DNA of 45,493 bases, taken from NCBI GenBank assembly GCA_902552705.1, contig CACDHZ010000005.1, positions 1-45,493 on the forward strand, read 5' to 3'. The DNA comes from an uncultured Pelagibacteraceae bacterium. GTDB lineage: Bacteria; Pseudomonadota; Alphaproteobacteria; Pelagibacterales; Pelagibacteraceae. Shown one piece after another: positions 32,398 through 41,856 of the stretch; position 1 is the first letter of the stretch; the number at the start of each line of letters is the position of its first letter. A model generated the notes under the pieces. It ran no database searches. It saw nothing but the letters and a program-made list of their open reading frames with translations, and had not been told where the DNA came from. A program made the translations under genes and the position numbers.

Positions 32398-33540
32398 CTT
32401 TTATAAATTTGTCCTAAATAAAACTCTAAAAACTTTTTGCTCTTCACTAGTTTTTTCAAAAAAATATCTCTAAAAAATGAAGTGAAAGGACTAGATAAAT
32501 GAAATGCAAATAGATTAAATTTTGATCTGTTGTTGACCATTTTGGTTTTACTGACTCTATTCTTAAAAAAGCTATCTTCTGTATTGTTTTCTATACTTTT
32601 GAATAATTCATAAGCATCCTCTATTGACTGGGATGCACCTTGAGCAAATGATGGTGGAAAAGCAAAAAAAGCATCACCTATAAAATGAATATTGTTATTT
32701 TTTATTTTAAAAAAATTATCACTGACAAATATTGGGAATATTTTTAGTTCCTTAATCTCATCTAAAAATTTCATCATTTCTAAAGGAACATTATCTAAAA
32801 TTTTTTTGATAAAATTATTATCATTAAATAATGAATAGTTTTTTTGTTCATTAGTTGCAAGTTTATATTTCATAATCGCTATAAAGTTTAAATTTCCATT
32901 TTGAGTTACTGGGTAAATTACATAATGAAAATTTGGACCTAAAAATAATGAAATATTTTTTTTATCAATTATATTAGAGGAACTAGGAATCATTCCTCTA
33001 ATGGCCAGCGTATCATTATATCTAGGTTGATCTTGATTTTTTGAAATAAGTTTTTTACTTTTTGAAAAAACTCCATCTGATATGATTAAATAATCACATT
33101 CAAAAGCTTCATTATTTTTAAAGGTAATTTTGATCTTTTGATTTGCATGATCTATCTTCGAAATACTATGATTAGTCTTAATTAAGTTTTCTAAATCTTT
33201 TTTTAGAAAATTGACTAAATCAGATCTTTTCAAAGTAGTGTACTTACAGTCTTTTGAATTGAAATCAGAAATATTTAAATCACATATCTTGTTCAAGTTT
33301 TTTATTGAGTAAAAATTTATTTTATCTGGATTAAACTTTTTATTTTTTTCAAATTTATTAAATTCAATCTTGTTTAAGAGCTTGACGCTATTCACTGATA
33401 ATTGAATTCCATAACCCTCCTCCAAATTAATTGAGTGATTTTTTTCATAAACTGTAATTTGATAATTTGGACTTTTTTTGAATAAATTAGCAATAAACAA
33501 TCCTGAAATACCTGCTCCAATAATTGCAATTTTTTTTCAT
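32394..33540 (-). CDS. FAD-dependent monooxygenase; apparent 1-nt frameshift near the N-terminus (conceptual start 33540, open frame from 33500)
   Basis: GDAFFAFPPSFAQGASQSIEDA and DYLIISDGVFSKSKK; dinucleotide-binding motif IAIIGAGISGL lies upstream of the called start in the main frame, but ATG 33540 is out of frame by one. Confidence 0.8.
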
Positions 33541-34520
33541 TAATTTTTCTCTAAATATTGAACAACTTTTTTTGTAAATGATGGCAACATGTAACTATTC
33601 AACTTTTTTCCATCCACCCAATAAGATGATGGAAATTTTTGATTATCTTTTGAATATTGAATTTTAATATTCATGTTCATATTAGACATTTTAAAATTTA
33701 AATTTTCATTAAAATTTTTAGGATTAGATAATTCAAACATTGGGAATATTGATAAATTTTTTAAAAAATTAAATTTTTTGTTTTTAATTAATAAATATCT
33801 TTGTTTTTTTTTGTAAACTTTTAATATAAAATATTTATTTTTATTTTTCTTAATACTCTTTGTTAGACTAAAATCTTTCTTTTTATAAGATTTGCAGTTT
33901 TTTCTAATTGGGCACTGATTACAAATTGGATTACTTGGTTTACATATTAAAGCTCCTAATTCCATTAATGCTTGAGCATAATCACTAGACCTTAAAGTAT
34001 TTCCGAATATATTTTTTTTTTGTGCGAGATTATCTTTTTGAATTTCTTTATCTTTTTTTAAATAAAGATATCTTTTTAAAACTCTTTCGATATTTCCATC
34101 TAATGGGATATATGGTTTATTAAATGCAATAGCTAAAATTGCACTTGCAGTATAATTCCCTATACCAGGAAGTGTAATTAAATCTTCAAAATTATTGGGT
34201 AATTTTCCTTTAAAATCTTTAATAATAATTTTTGCAGTTTTTTTTAAATTTCTTGCTCTAGAATAATATCCAAGACCTTCCCAAAGCTTAATTAATTTTG
34301 TGTTATCGATTTTTGCAAGAGTTTTAAGATTTGGAATATAGTTAATAAACCTTTTAAAATAAGGAACAACAGTTACAACCTGTGTTTGCTGTAACATAAA
34401 TTCGCTTACTAATGTGTAATATTGTTTTTTTTGTAATGAAACATTTTTTCGCCATGGTAATGATCTTTTATTTAAATCATACCAATTAAGAATTTTTTTT
34501 GTTACTAATTGTTCTTTCAT
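33540..34520 (-). CDS. mutY: A/G-specific adenine glycosylase
   Basis: WYDLNKRSLPWR, SEFMLQQTQVVTVVPYF, LPGIGNYTASAILAIAFN, Fe-S loop C-x6-C-x2-C-x5-C. Internal ATG at 34520 preferred. Confidence 0.96.
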   Translation of the reverse strand: MKEQLVTKKILNWYDLNKRSLPWRKNVSLQKKQYYTLVSEFMLQQTQVVTVVPYFKRFINYIPNLKTLAKIDNTKLIKLWEGLGYYSRARNLKKTAKIIIKDFKGKLPNNFEDLITLPGIGNYTASAILAIAFNKPYIPLDGNIERVLKRYLYLKKDKEIQKDNLAQKKNIFGNTLRSSDYAQALMELGALICKPSNPICNQCPIRKNCKSYKKKDFSLTKSIKKNKNKYFILKVYKKKQRYLLIKNKKFNFLKNLSIFPMFELSNPKNFNENLNFKMSNMNMNIKIQYSKDNQKFPSSYWVDGKKLNSYMLPSFTKKVVQYLEKN

Positions 34521-35009
34521 ATGCAATATAAAAAATATACTAAGCAGAGAAGTGGTAGCATTCAAGGCTTAAGATCCTTTAAAGACACTTTGCCAACAAA
34601 CATCAAAAAAATAATCAAAAAAAAAGGACATATATTTTCAGAAACACTTAATAATTGGAAATTGATAGTTGGAGATGAGCTTTTTCAGATTTGTTACCCA
34701 AAAACTTTTAAAAATTCTAATAAGTTTGGAGTAAGTACTCTTCATATAATGGTAAAAAGAGGACATGAAGTAGACTTAGAATACTCAAAAAAAGAAATAA
34801 TAGATAAAATGAATAGTTTTTTTGGTTATTCAGTTGTAGAAAAATTAAAATTTATCAGTTTTAATGATGCTCAAAATAAATTTAAAAAAGAAATTAAAAA
34901 AAATAATAGTGTGACAAATAATAGATATACAGATAAAGTTAAAAGTATTAAAAACGAAAAAATTAAACAATCACTTATAAAATTAACTAAATTATTTAAA
35001 CAAAGATGA
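34521..35009 (+). CDS. DUF721 (DciA-like) domain protein
   Basis: LNNWKLIVGDELFQICYPKTFKN...LHIMVKRGHEVDLEYSKKEIIDKMNSFFGYSVVEKLKFI, between mutY and a DsbA-like gene. ATG at 34521 preferred. Confidence 0.75.
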   Translation: MQYKKYTKQRSGSIQGLRSFKDTLPTNIKKIIKKKGHIFSETLNNWKLIVGDELFQICYPKTFKNSNKFGVSTLHIMVKRGHEVDLEYSKKEIIDKMNSFFGYSVVEKLKFISFNDAQNKFKKEIKKNNSVTNNRYTDKVKSIKNEKIKQSLIKLTKLFKQR

Positions 35010-35596
35010 AAAAGATTACTTTATTACTTTTTGTCTTAATGATTGGGTTTTGCAATAACTTATTTGCTGACCAATATCAAAAAATCAAAAGAATTTCAGA
35101 AGGTAAAGAAAATGCTAAAATAATTATTATAGCGTACGAATCTCTCACTTGTGTACATTGTGCAGAATTCCATAAAAATGTTTATCCATCTCTTAAAAGA
35201 GACTTTATTGAGAAAGGTTTGGTTAGAATTGAATTTAGACATTTCCCTTTAGACATACTTGCATTTAATGCTTCAAAAATAGGACAATGCAATAATGATG
35301 GAAAATCAGATTTAATGCATATTTTATTTTCTGGACAAGAAAAATGGGCTAAAGGCAAAACACCAGAAGAAGCAAAAGGACATTTAAAGAAATTTTTATC
35401 TGACGAGGGTATAAAAATAGATTTTGAAAAATGCTTAAATAATAAAAATATTGAAGATTATGTTTTAAATGATCGAATCGAGGGTGTTAAAAAATTTCAA
35501 GTTAATGCTACTCCTACGATAGTTATTAATGATAAAAAGTTTGATAAAGCTCTAAATTATAAAAATTTAAAAAAATACCTAGAAAAACTGATATAA
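35006..35596 (+). CDS. DsbA family thiol:disulfide oxidoreductase, secreted
   Basis: Signal peptide MKKITLLLFVLMIGFCNNLFA; YESLTCVHCAEFHKNVYP (CxxC); VNATPTIVINDKKFD. Confidence 0.92.
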   Translation: MKKITLLLFVLMIGFCNNLFADQYQKIKRISEGKENAKIIIIAYESLTCVHCAEFHKNVYPSLKRDFIEKGLVRIEFRHFPLDILAFNASKIGQCNNDGKSDLMHILFSGQEKWAKGKTPEEAKGHLKKFLSDEGIKIDFEKCLNNKNIEDYVLNDRIEGVKKFQVNATPTIVINDKKFDKALNYKNLKKYLEKLI

Positions 35597-35604
35597 TCTA
35601 GATT

Positions 35605-38001
35605 ATGGAGTTTAAAAAAATCCAATTAAATGGATTTAAATCATTTGCTGAAAAAACAGATTTTTTAATCGAAGATGGATTAACAGGTATTGTTGGTCCT
35701 AACGGTTGTGGAAAATCAAATATTGTGGAGTCTTTAAGGTGGGTTATGGGGGAAACCTCAGCAAAAAGTATGCGTGGATCAGGAATGGAAGATGTTATTT
35801 TTTCTGGGACTTCCAACAAAGCTTCAAAAAATATTGCTGAAGTTTCAGTTAATGTAATTAATAAAAATCATGATGGTCCTGTTAAATATAAAAATTTAGA
35901 TCAAATTGAAATTAGAAGAAAGATTGAAAAAGATAAAGGTTCTAAATTTTTTATAAACAACAAAGAAGTTAGAGCTAGAGATGCACAAATGTTTTTTGCT
36001 GACTTATCAACAGGTGCTCATTCACCTTCAATGATTAGCCAAGGACGTATAGGAGCACTTGTGACAGCAAAACCCGCAGATAGAAGAGCTATTTTGGAGG
36101 AAGCAGCAAATATTTCAGGTCTACATGTTAGACGGCATGAAGCTGAGCTAAGACTGAATGCTGCTGAAAACAATTTAAAAAGAGCTGATGAATTAAGAAA
36201 ACAACAAGAAAAACAGTTAGCAAATCTTCAAAAACAAGCTGAAGAAGCTACAAAATACAAAATGATCTCTGAAGAGATTAAAAAAATTGAGGCTGGTTTA
36301 TATTATTTAAAATTATTAGATATTGATAATGAAATTAGAATTGAGAATGAAATTAACACTGAAGCTGAGGGAGAGGTAAGTGGTTTTAATAACAAAATAT
36401 CAGATCTTGAAAAAGTAATAAAATCAGAAACAGATAAAGTCTCACCCTTGAGAGAAAAAAATATTGAAAATTTATCAAAAATTCAGAGACTTAATTTGGA
36501 GCTTCAGAGTCTTGATGAAGAAAATACTAGAACTCAAGATGAAATTGAAAATATAAAAAGATCTCTTAAGACTTTTGATGAAGATATTAATAGAGAAAAA
36601 GGAATAATAATTGATGCAAATTCTAATGAAAAAAGACTTAAAGAAGAAAAAAATGACCTAATTGAAATTGACTCAAAATATTATGAAACTGAGAAAAATT
36701 CTAATAAAGATTTAAATTTTTCTAAAGAAAAATTAAAATTTGAAATTAATAAAATTAAAGATTTAATTAACTCAAATAAAAATCAAGAAGCAATAAAAGT
36801 TTTAGATAACTGTGAATTAGTTATAGATGAATATGCTGAGAGCTATAGTAAAAATCAAAATATCAAAAAAGAATCTGTAAAAAGAAACGAAAGAATAAAT
36901 ACTATTGATAAAGAAATAGAAAGTTGGAAAAATTTATTATCAAATTCTGAAAAAATGGTAACTGAACTTACTGAGAGAAAAAGTAGGCTAAATTTGCAAT
37001 TAGAAAAATTAGATACCCAACCAAAATTACAGGCTGAAAAAAAAGGTCAAATTTCTGAAAATTTAAGAATCTCTGAGCAAGAAAAAATTAATAATGAAGC
37101 TATTATAAATGATACTGATAAAAAAATTGAAACTTTACGAACTGAGTTAAATGAAGTTCAAGAACAATCTATACAAATCAGAGAAAGAAAAGCTAGCTCT
37201 AGTGCAACTGTTGAAGGTTTAAAAAAACGTAAAGATGATTTGTTAGATAGAATTCTGTCTGAACTTAATATGAAAGAAAATAATATTCTTGAAAATTCTA
37301 ATTTATATGGTGTTGAAAATTTGCCAGACGCAGTCACTCAAGAAGAAGTGTTAGATAAAAAAAAACGAGAAAGAGAAAAGCTTGGATCTGTTAATTTACG
37401 AGCTGATGAGGAAACAAATACGTATAAAATTGAAATAAAAAAAATGGAACAGGATAGAGAAGATCTTGTGTCAGCTATAATGAAACTAAAAGAAAGTATT
37501 AATGAATTAAACGAAAAAGGAAGGGAAAGGCTTTTAGAGGCTTTTGAAAAAGTAAATAGAAAATTTAATGAAGTCTATACTAAATTATTTAATGGAGGTA
37601 GTGCAAAACTAGAGTTAGTCGACTCAGATGACCCACTAGAAGCAGGACTTGAAATGTTAGTAAGTCCTCCTGGCAAAAGACTTCAATCGATAACTCTTTT
37701 ATCTGGAGGAGAACAGGCTTTAACAGCTCTATCACTTATATTTGCAGTATTTTTAACTAATCCATCTCCAATATGTGTTCTGGATGAGGTCGATGCTCCA
37801 CTTGATGATGCAAACGTCACTAGGTTTTGTAGTCTTTTGGAAGAATTAATAAAAATAACTAATACAAAATTTGTTATTGTAACTCACCACGCATTAACAA
37901 TGTCAAAAATGAATAGACTTTATGGTGTAACAATGCCAGAAAAAGGAATAAGTCAATTAGTAGCTGTAGATTTACAAAAAGCTGAAAGTATGGTCGCTTA
38001 A
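35605..38001 (+). CDS. smc: Chromosome segregation protein SMC (short; no recognisable hinge)
   Basis: Walker A GPNGCGKSNIVESLRWVMGE, signature LLSGGEQALTALSLIFAVF, Walker B CVLDEVDAPLDDANV; 798 aa with coiled coil only between the heads. Confidence 0.93.
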   Translation: MEFKKIQLNGFKSFAEKTDFLIEDGLTGIVGPNGCGKSNIVESLRWVMGETSAKSMRGSGMEDVIFSGTSNKASKNIAEVSVNVINKNHDGPVKYKNLDQIEIRRKIEKDKGSKFFINNKEVRARDAQMFFADLSTGAHSPSMISQGRIGALVTAKPADRRAILEEAANISGLHVRRHEAELRLNAAENNLKRADELRKQQEKQLANLQKQAEEATKYKMISEEIKKIEAGLYYLKLLDIDNEIRIENEINTEAEGEVSGFNNKISDLEKVIKSETDKVSPLREKNIENLSKIQRLNLELQSLDEENTRTQDEIENIKRSLKTFDEDINREKGIIIDANSNEKRLKEEKNDLIEIDSKYYETEKNSNKDLNFSKEKLKFEINKIKDLINSNKNQEAIKVLDNCELVIDEYAESYSKNQNIKKESVKRNERINTIDKEIESWKNLLSNSEKMVTELTERKSRLNLQLEKLDTQPKLQAEKKGQISENLRISEQEKINNEAIINDTDKKIETLRTELNEVQEQSIQIRERKASSSATVEGLKKRKDDLLDRILSELNMKENNILENSNLYGVENLPDAVTQEEVLDKKKREREKLGSVNLRADEETNTYKIEIKKMEQDREDLVSAIMKLKESINELNEKGRERLLEAFEKVNRKFNEVYTKLFNGGSAKLELVDSDDPLEAGLEMLVSPPGKRLQSITLLSGGEQALTALSLIFAVFLTNPSPICVLDEVDAPLDDANVTRFCSLLEELIKITNTKFVIVTHHALTMSKMNRLYGVTMPEKGISQLVAVDLQKAESMVA

Positions 38002-38006
38002 TCTTA

Positions 38007-38282
38007 ATGCCAGATAATCAATTTAAAACTCGCTTAGAGATTGCAAAATCTAAACTCTTGAGAAAAAATCAAAATAAAGACAAAAATAGACCCTCTTCAA
38101 TTGGAATTGCATTTAAAATGAGCACAGAATTGGTATCAGCTGTTGTAGTTGGGACAATTATTGGGTTTATTTTAGATAAGACCTTTGGTACTAAACCATG
38201 GTTAATATTAATATTTTTTTTTGTAGGGGTAATTGCTGGTATATCTAATGTAATTAAATCTGCAAAAAACATGCAAAAATAG
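38007..38282 (+). CDS. atpI: ATP synthase protein I (AtpI/AtpZ-like)
   Basis: Small 2-TM protein (ELVSAVVVGTIIGFILDKTFGTKPWLILIFFFVGVIAG) directly upstream of atpB. Confidence 0.88.
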   Translation: MPDNQFKTRLEIAKSKLLRKNQNKDKNRPSSIGIAFKMSTELVSAVVVGTIIGFILDKTFGTKPWLILIFFFVGVIAGISNVIKSAKNMQK

Positions 38283-38292
38283 ATAAAAATTT

Positions 38293-39027
38293 ATGGCAGC
38301 AAATCCAATGACTCAATTCGAGGTTTATAGAATTGGTCCAGAAATTAAAATAGGTGCTTTTGACATTTCTTTTACAAATGCAAGTTTATTTATGGTTATT
38401 AGTTCGGTTGCAATTTTAATTATATTTAATCTAGGCTCTAAAAAAAATTTAATGTTACCAAATAAGATTCAGCTCTTAGCCGAATTAAGTTATACTTTTG
38501 TCTCAAAAATGATTAGTGATACCGCAGGTTCCAAAGCAAAACCTTACTTTGCTTTCATATTTTCATTATTTATGTTTGTTCTTTTTTGCAATATGTTTGG
38601 AATGATACCATACACTTTTACAGTCACCAGCCATATTATAGTAACATTTGTTTTAGCAGCATTTATTTTTATTGGAGTTACAATTGTTGGGTTTATCAAG
38701 CATGGATTTGGTTATTTAAAATTATTTGTACCAAGTGGAGTACCTATTGTGCTACTTCCACTAATAGTAGTTATTGAAATTATCTCATATCTAAGTAGAC
38801 CAGTAAGTTTATCTGTTAGACTTTTTGCTAATATGATGGCAGGTCATACTATGATGAAAGTTTTCGGAGGCTTTGTAATAAGCCTTGGAATAGTCGGTGG
38901 ATGGCTTCCACTGAGTTTTTCGGTTGCATTAACTGGTTTGGAAATCTTGGTTGCTTTTCTTCAAGCATATGTTTTTGCAATTTTAACCTGCATCTATTTA
39001 AATGATGCATTAAATTTACACCATTAA
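38293..39027 (+). CDS. atpB: F0F1 ATP synthase subunit a
   Basis: SRPVSLSVRLFANMMAGHTMMKV, LEILVAFLQAYVFAILTCIYLNDAL. Confidence 0.98.
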   Translation: MAANPMTQFEVYRIGPEIKIGAFDISFTNASLFMVISSVAILIIFNLGSKKNLMLPNKIQLLAELSYTFVSKMISDTAGSKAKPYFAFIFSLFMFVLFCNMFGMIPYTFTVTSHIIVTFVLAAFIFIGVTIVGFIKHGFGYLKLFVPSGVPIVLLPLIVVIEIISYLSRPVSLSVRLFANMMAGHTMMKVFGGFVISLGIVGGWLPLSFSVALTGLEILVAFLQAYVFAILTCIYLNDALNLHH

Positions 39028-39034
39028 CTAACAT

Positions 39035-39040
39035 AGGAGG
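39035..39040 (+). promoter_or_regulatory. Full-consensus Shine-Dalgarno AGGAGG upstream of atpE
   Basis: aggagg-atata-ATG (ATG at 39046). Confidence 0.8.
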
Positions 39041-39045
39041 ATATA

Positions 39046-39273
39046 ATGGAATTAGAAGCAGCAAAAATGATAGGAGCAGGTTTAGCAGCTATTGCTCTTG
39101 CAGGTGCCGGTGTCGGTATTGGAATAATCTTTGGAAATTATTTGTCAGGAGCGATGAGAAATCCGTCTGCTGCTCAAAAGCAATTTCCTAATTTGCTTTT
39201 AGGCTTTGCACTTGCTGAGGCTACTGGATTATTTGGATTGGTGGTTGCATTAATCATTCTTTTTGCATTTTAA
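39046..39273 (+). CDS. atpE: F0F1 ATP synthase subunit c
   Basis: MIGAGLAAIALAGAGVGIGIIFGNYLSGAMRNPSA...LLLGFALAEATGLFGLVVALIILF. Confidence 0.98.
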   Translation: MELEAAKMIGAGLAAIALAGAGVGIGIIFGNYLSGAMRNPSAAQKQFPNLLLGFALAEATGLFGLVVALIILFAF

Positions 39274-39278
39274 ATTAA

Positions 39279-39869
39279 ATGATTAGAAAAATATTTTTTC
39301 AGTCAATATTTTTTAATTTCTTTTTTTTAAAAGAAATTTTTGCGGCTGAAAGTGGTGGTATGCCTCAATTAAATCCTGAGTTTTGGATTTCACAAATATT
39401 CTGGCTTACACTTAGTTTTGGTATTTTGTATATAGTCTTATCGAAACTTATACTTCCAAAAATAAGTGCAAATTTAGAATCAAGAAAATCTTTAATACAA
39501 GAAAACATTGAGGCAGCAGAACTACAAAGAAAAGATAGTGAAACTAAATTAAAAGATTATGAAAATATAGTTTCAAAAAGTAAAATTGAAGCAAGTAACA
39601 TTTTAAACGAAGCTAGAAAAAAAGCACTTAAAGATATTAGTTCTAAGAAAGAAATTTTAGATAAGCAAATAGATGATGAAATAAAAAAAGCGGAGCAAGA
39701 AATTGATACGCTTAAAAAAAGTGCTCCTGCAAAAATAAATAAAATAGCTATTGAAACATCTTCAGAACTAATTAAAAAAATAATTGGTACTGAAATTAAT
39801 AACAGTAGCCTATCAGCTATTGTAGATGATTTATCAAAAAGAAATGGAGACAAATACTATGACAATTGA
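39279..39869 (+). CDS. F0F1 ATP synthase subunit b'
   Basis: N-terminal TM then coiled coil; MPQLNPEFWISQIFWLTLSFGILYIVLSKLILPKI; first of two b-type genes after atpE. Confidence 0.92.
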   Translation: MIRKIFFQSIFFNFFFLKEIFAAESGGMPQLNPEFWISQIFWLTLSFGILYIVLSKLILPKISANLESRKSLIQENIEAAELQRKDSETKLKDYENIVSKSKIEASNILNEARKKALKDISSKKEILDKQIDDEIKKAEQEIDTLKKSAPAKINKIAIETSSELIKKIIGTEINNSSLSAIVDDLSKRNGDKYYDN

Positions 39870-40356
39870 TGCAACTTTCTGGGTAGCTGTTTCTTTTATT
39901 ATATTTTTTGTAGGATTAATATACTTAAAGGTTCCTCAAAAAATTAATGAGATTCTTAACAAATTAATTTTAGATATAAAAAATGAAATAGACGAAAGTG
40001 AAAAATTAAGAACTGAAGCTAAAATATTATTAGATAATGCTCAAAACAAGTTAGACACAGCTCAATCAGTAAGTAGTGAAATACTAGAACAGACTAAAAA
40101 GGATGCTGATAGACTTATAATAGATTTAAATGATAAATTTCATAAATCATCTGAAATTAAAAAAAATCTTGCTGAAAATAAAATAAATCAAATGAAAGAA
40201 ACGGCTATTAAGGAAATAAAAGATGCTTCTATAGAAATAGCTGTAGACTCTGTAAAAAAAATTATTACTACATCTCTAGATAAATCTAAACTTGATGCCA
40301 TGTTTCAAAAAAATTTAGATGAAACGAAAGAAGAGTTAAAGAAGATTAACTCATAA
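39859..40356 (+). CDS. atpF: F0F1 ATP synthase subunit b
   Basis: MTIDATFWVAVSFIIFFVGLIYLKVPQKINEIL plus coiled coil; start chosen at the last of three Met codons (39826 and 39844 also possible). Confidence 0.9.
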   Translation: MTIDATFWVAVSFIIFFVGLIYLKVPQKINEILNKLILDIKNEIDESEKLRTEAKILLDNAQNKLDTAQSVSSEILEQTKKDADRLIIDLNDKFHKSSEIKKNLAENKINQMKETAIKEIKDASIEIAVDSVKKIITTSLDKSKLDAMFQKNLDETKEELKKINS

Positions 40357-40395
40357 TACTCTTACAATTTTTATAAAAAACTATAAATTATTAAA

Positions 40396-41856
40396 ATGAA
40401 TTCTATTATCATTGGATCAGGTTTTGGAGGTATAGCTGCAGCCCTTCGTCTTAAAGCGAAAGGTCATAAAGTTACATTAGTTGAAAAACATCCTGATCTT
40501 GGTGGAAGAGCTAGAGTATTTAAAAAAAATGGATTTATTTATGATGGTGGCCCAACTGTAATTACTGCTCCATATTTGATCAATGAATTATTTGAATTAT
40601 TTCAAAAAAATCCAAAAGATTATATAGAGCTTTCTCCACTCAAGATTTGGTACCAATTTATCTTTGAGGATAAAACTAGATTTAATTATTCTGGAGACGA
40701 AACAGAGATGAAAAAACAAATTGAAAAAATTAATAAAGAAGATGTTTTAGGCTATGAAAAATTAGTAAATTTTACAAAAAAGATTTTTGATAAAGGTTTT
40801 ACAGAACTTGCTGATGTTCCATTTGATAAACCGTTGGTCATGATGCAGCAGCTACCTGCATTATTAAAACTTAAAAGTTATAAATCAGTTTATTCCTTAG
40901 TTTCATCTTATATTAAAAATGAAAAACTTAGAAGAATGTTAAGTATGCATCCTCTTTTAGTTGGTGGAAATCCTTTCACAACAACTTCTATTTATGGATT
41001 GATTTTATATTTAGAAAAAAAATGGGGCATTCATTATTCAATGGGTGGAACAGGAAATATAATAAAGGGTTTTGAGAAACTAATGAATGAGGTTGGTGTA
41101 AAGATTATCAAAGGTCACGAAGTAAAGAAAATTCTTTCTAATGGGAATAAAGTAACTGGTATTCAATTAGACGATCAAACAAATATTGAATCTAATAATG
41201 TTATTTGCAATGCAGATCCACCTGCTGTTTATGAAAAAATGTTAAATAGAAATAAAAAAAATTCACTAATGTTTAAGTGGAAAAAAAGTAGAATGGAATA
41301 TTCTATGGGATTATTTGTTTACTATTTTGGAACTAAAAAAACTTATGATGATGTAGAACATCATACAATTAAATTTGGTAACAAATATAAAGAACATCTT
41401 GATGATATATTTGAAAATAAAAAATTAAATAATGATATCAGTTATTATCTCCACAGACCGTCAGCAACTGATAAATCTATGGCTCCGCCAGGACAAGATT
41501 GTTTTTATGTCTTGGTTCCGGTCCCAAATAATCAATCAAAAATTGATTGGTCTATTGAAGGTGAAAAAATGAAAAATTTGGTAATAGATAAAATGGAAAA
41601 AGATTTGATGCCAAATCTGAGAAAAAACATTCTAGAAGATTTTTATTTAACGCCAGATTATTTTGAAAAAGATTTAAATACCAAATATGGTTCTGGTTTT
41701 TCAATCCAACCGAAATTTTCACAATCAGCTTATTTTAGATTTCATAACAAATCAGAGATATTTGAAGGACTCTATTTTGTTGGAGCAGGTACCCATCCAG
41801 GTGCCGGCGTGCCAGGAGTGCTTTCATCAGCAAAAGTATTAGATAAGATTTTATAA
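40396..41856 (+). CDS. crtI: Phytoene desaturase (CrtI type)
   Basis: IIGSGFGGIAAALRLKAKGHKVTLVEKHPDLGGRARVFKKNGFIYDGGPTVITAP; GLYFVGAGTHPGAGVPGVLSSAKVLDKIL. Confidence 0.97.
   Translation: MNSIIIGSGFGGIAAALRLKAKGHKVTLVEKHPDLGGRARVFKKNGFIYDGGPTVITAPYLINELFELFQKNPKDYIELSPLKIWYQFIFEDKTRFNYSGDETEMKKQIEKINKEDVLGYEKLVNFTKKIFDKGFTELADVPFDKPLVMMQQLPALLKLKSYKSVYSLVSSYIKNEKLRRMLSMHPLLVGGNPFTTTSIYGLILYLEKKWGIHYSMGGTGNIIKGFEKLMNEVGVKIIKGHEVKKILSNGNKVTGIQLDDQTNIESNNVICNADPPAVYEKMLNRNKKNSLMFKWKKSRMEYSMGLFVYYFGTKKTYDDVEHHTIKFGNKYKEHLDDIFENKKLNNDISYYLHRPSATDKSMAPPGQDCFYVLVPVPNNQSKIDWSIEGEKMKNLVIDKMEKDLMPNLRKNILEDFYLTPDYFEKDLNTKYGSGFSIQPKFSQSAYFRFHNKSEIFEGLYFVGAGTHPGAGVPGVLSSAKVLDKIL

Noticed and set aside
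38586-38777. Alternate-frame plus-strand ORF inside atpB
   Set aside because: Overlaps conserved subunit a in another frame; no domain and no independent start evidence.
39557-39853. Minus-strand ORF (98 aa) inside subunit b' gene
   Set aside because: Antisense shadow of a coiled-coil-coding, low-complexity region; hydrophobic translation is a compositional artefact.
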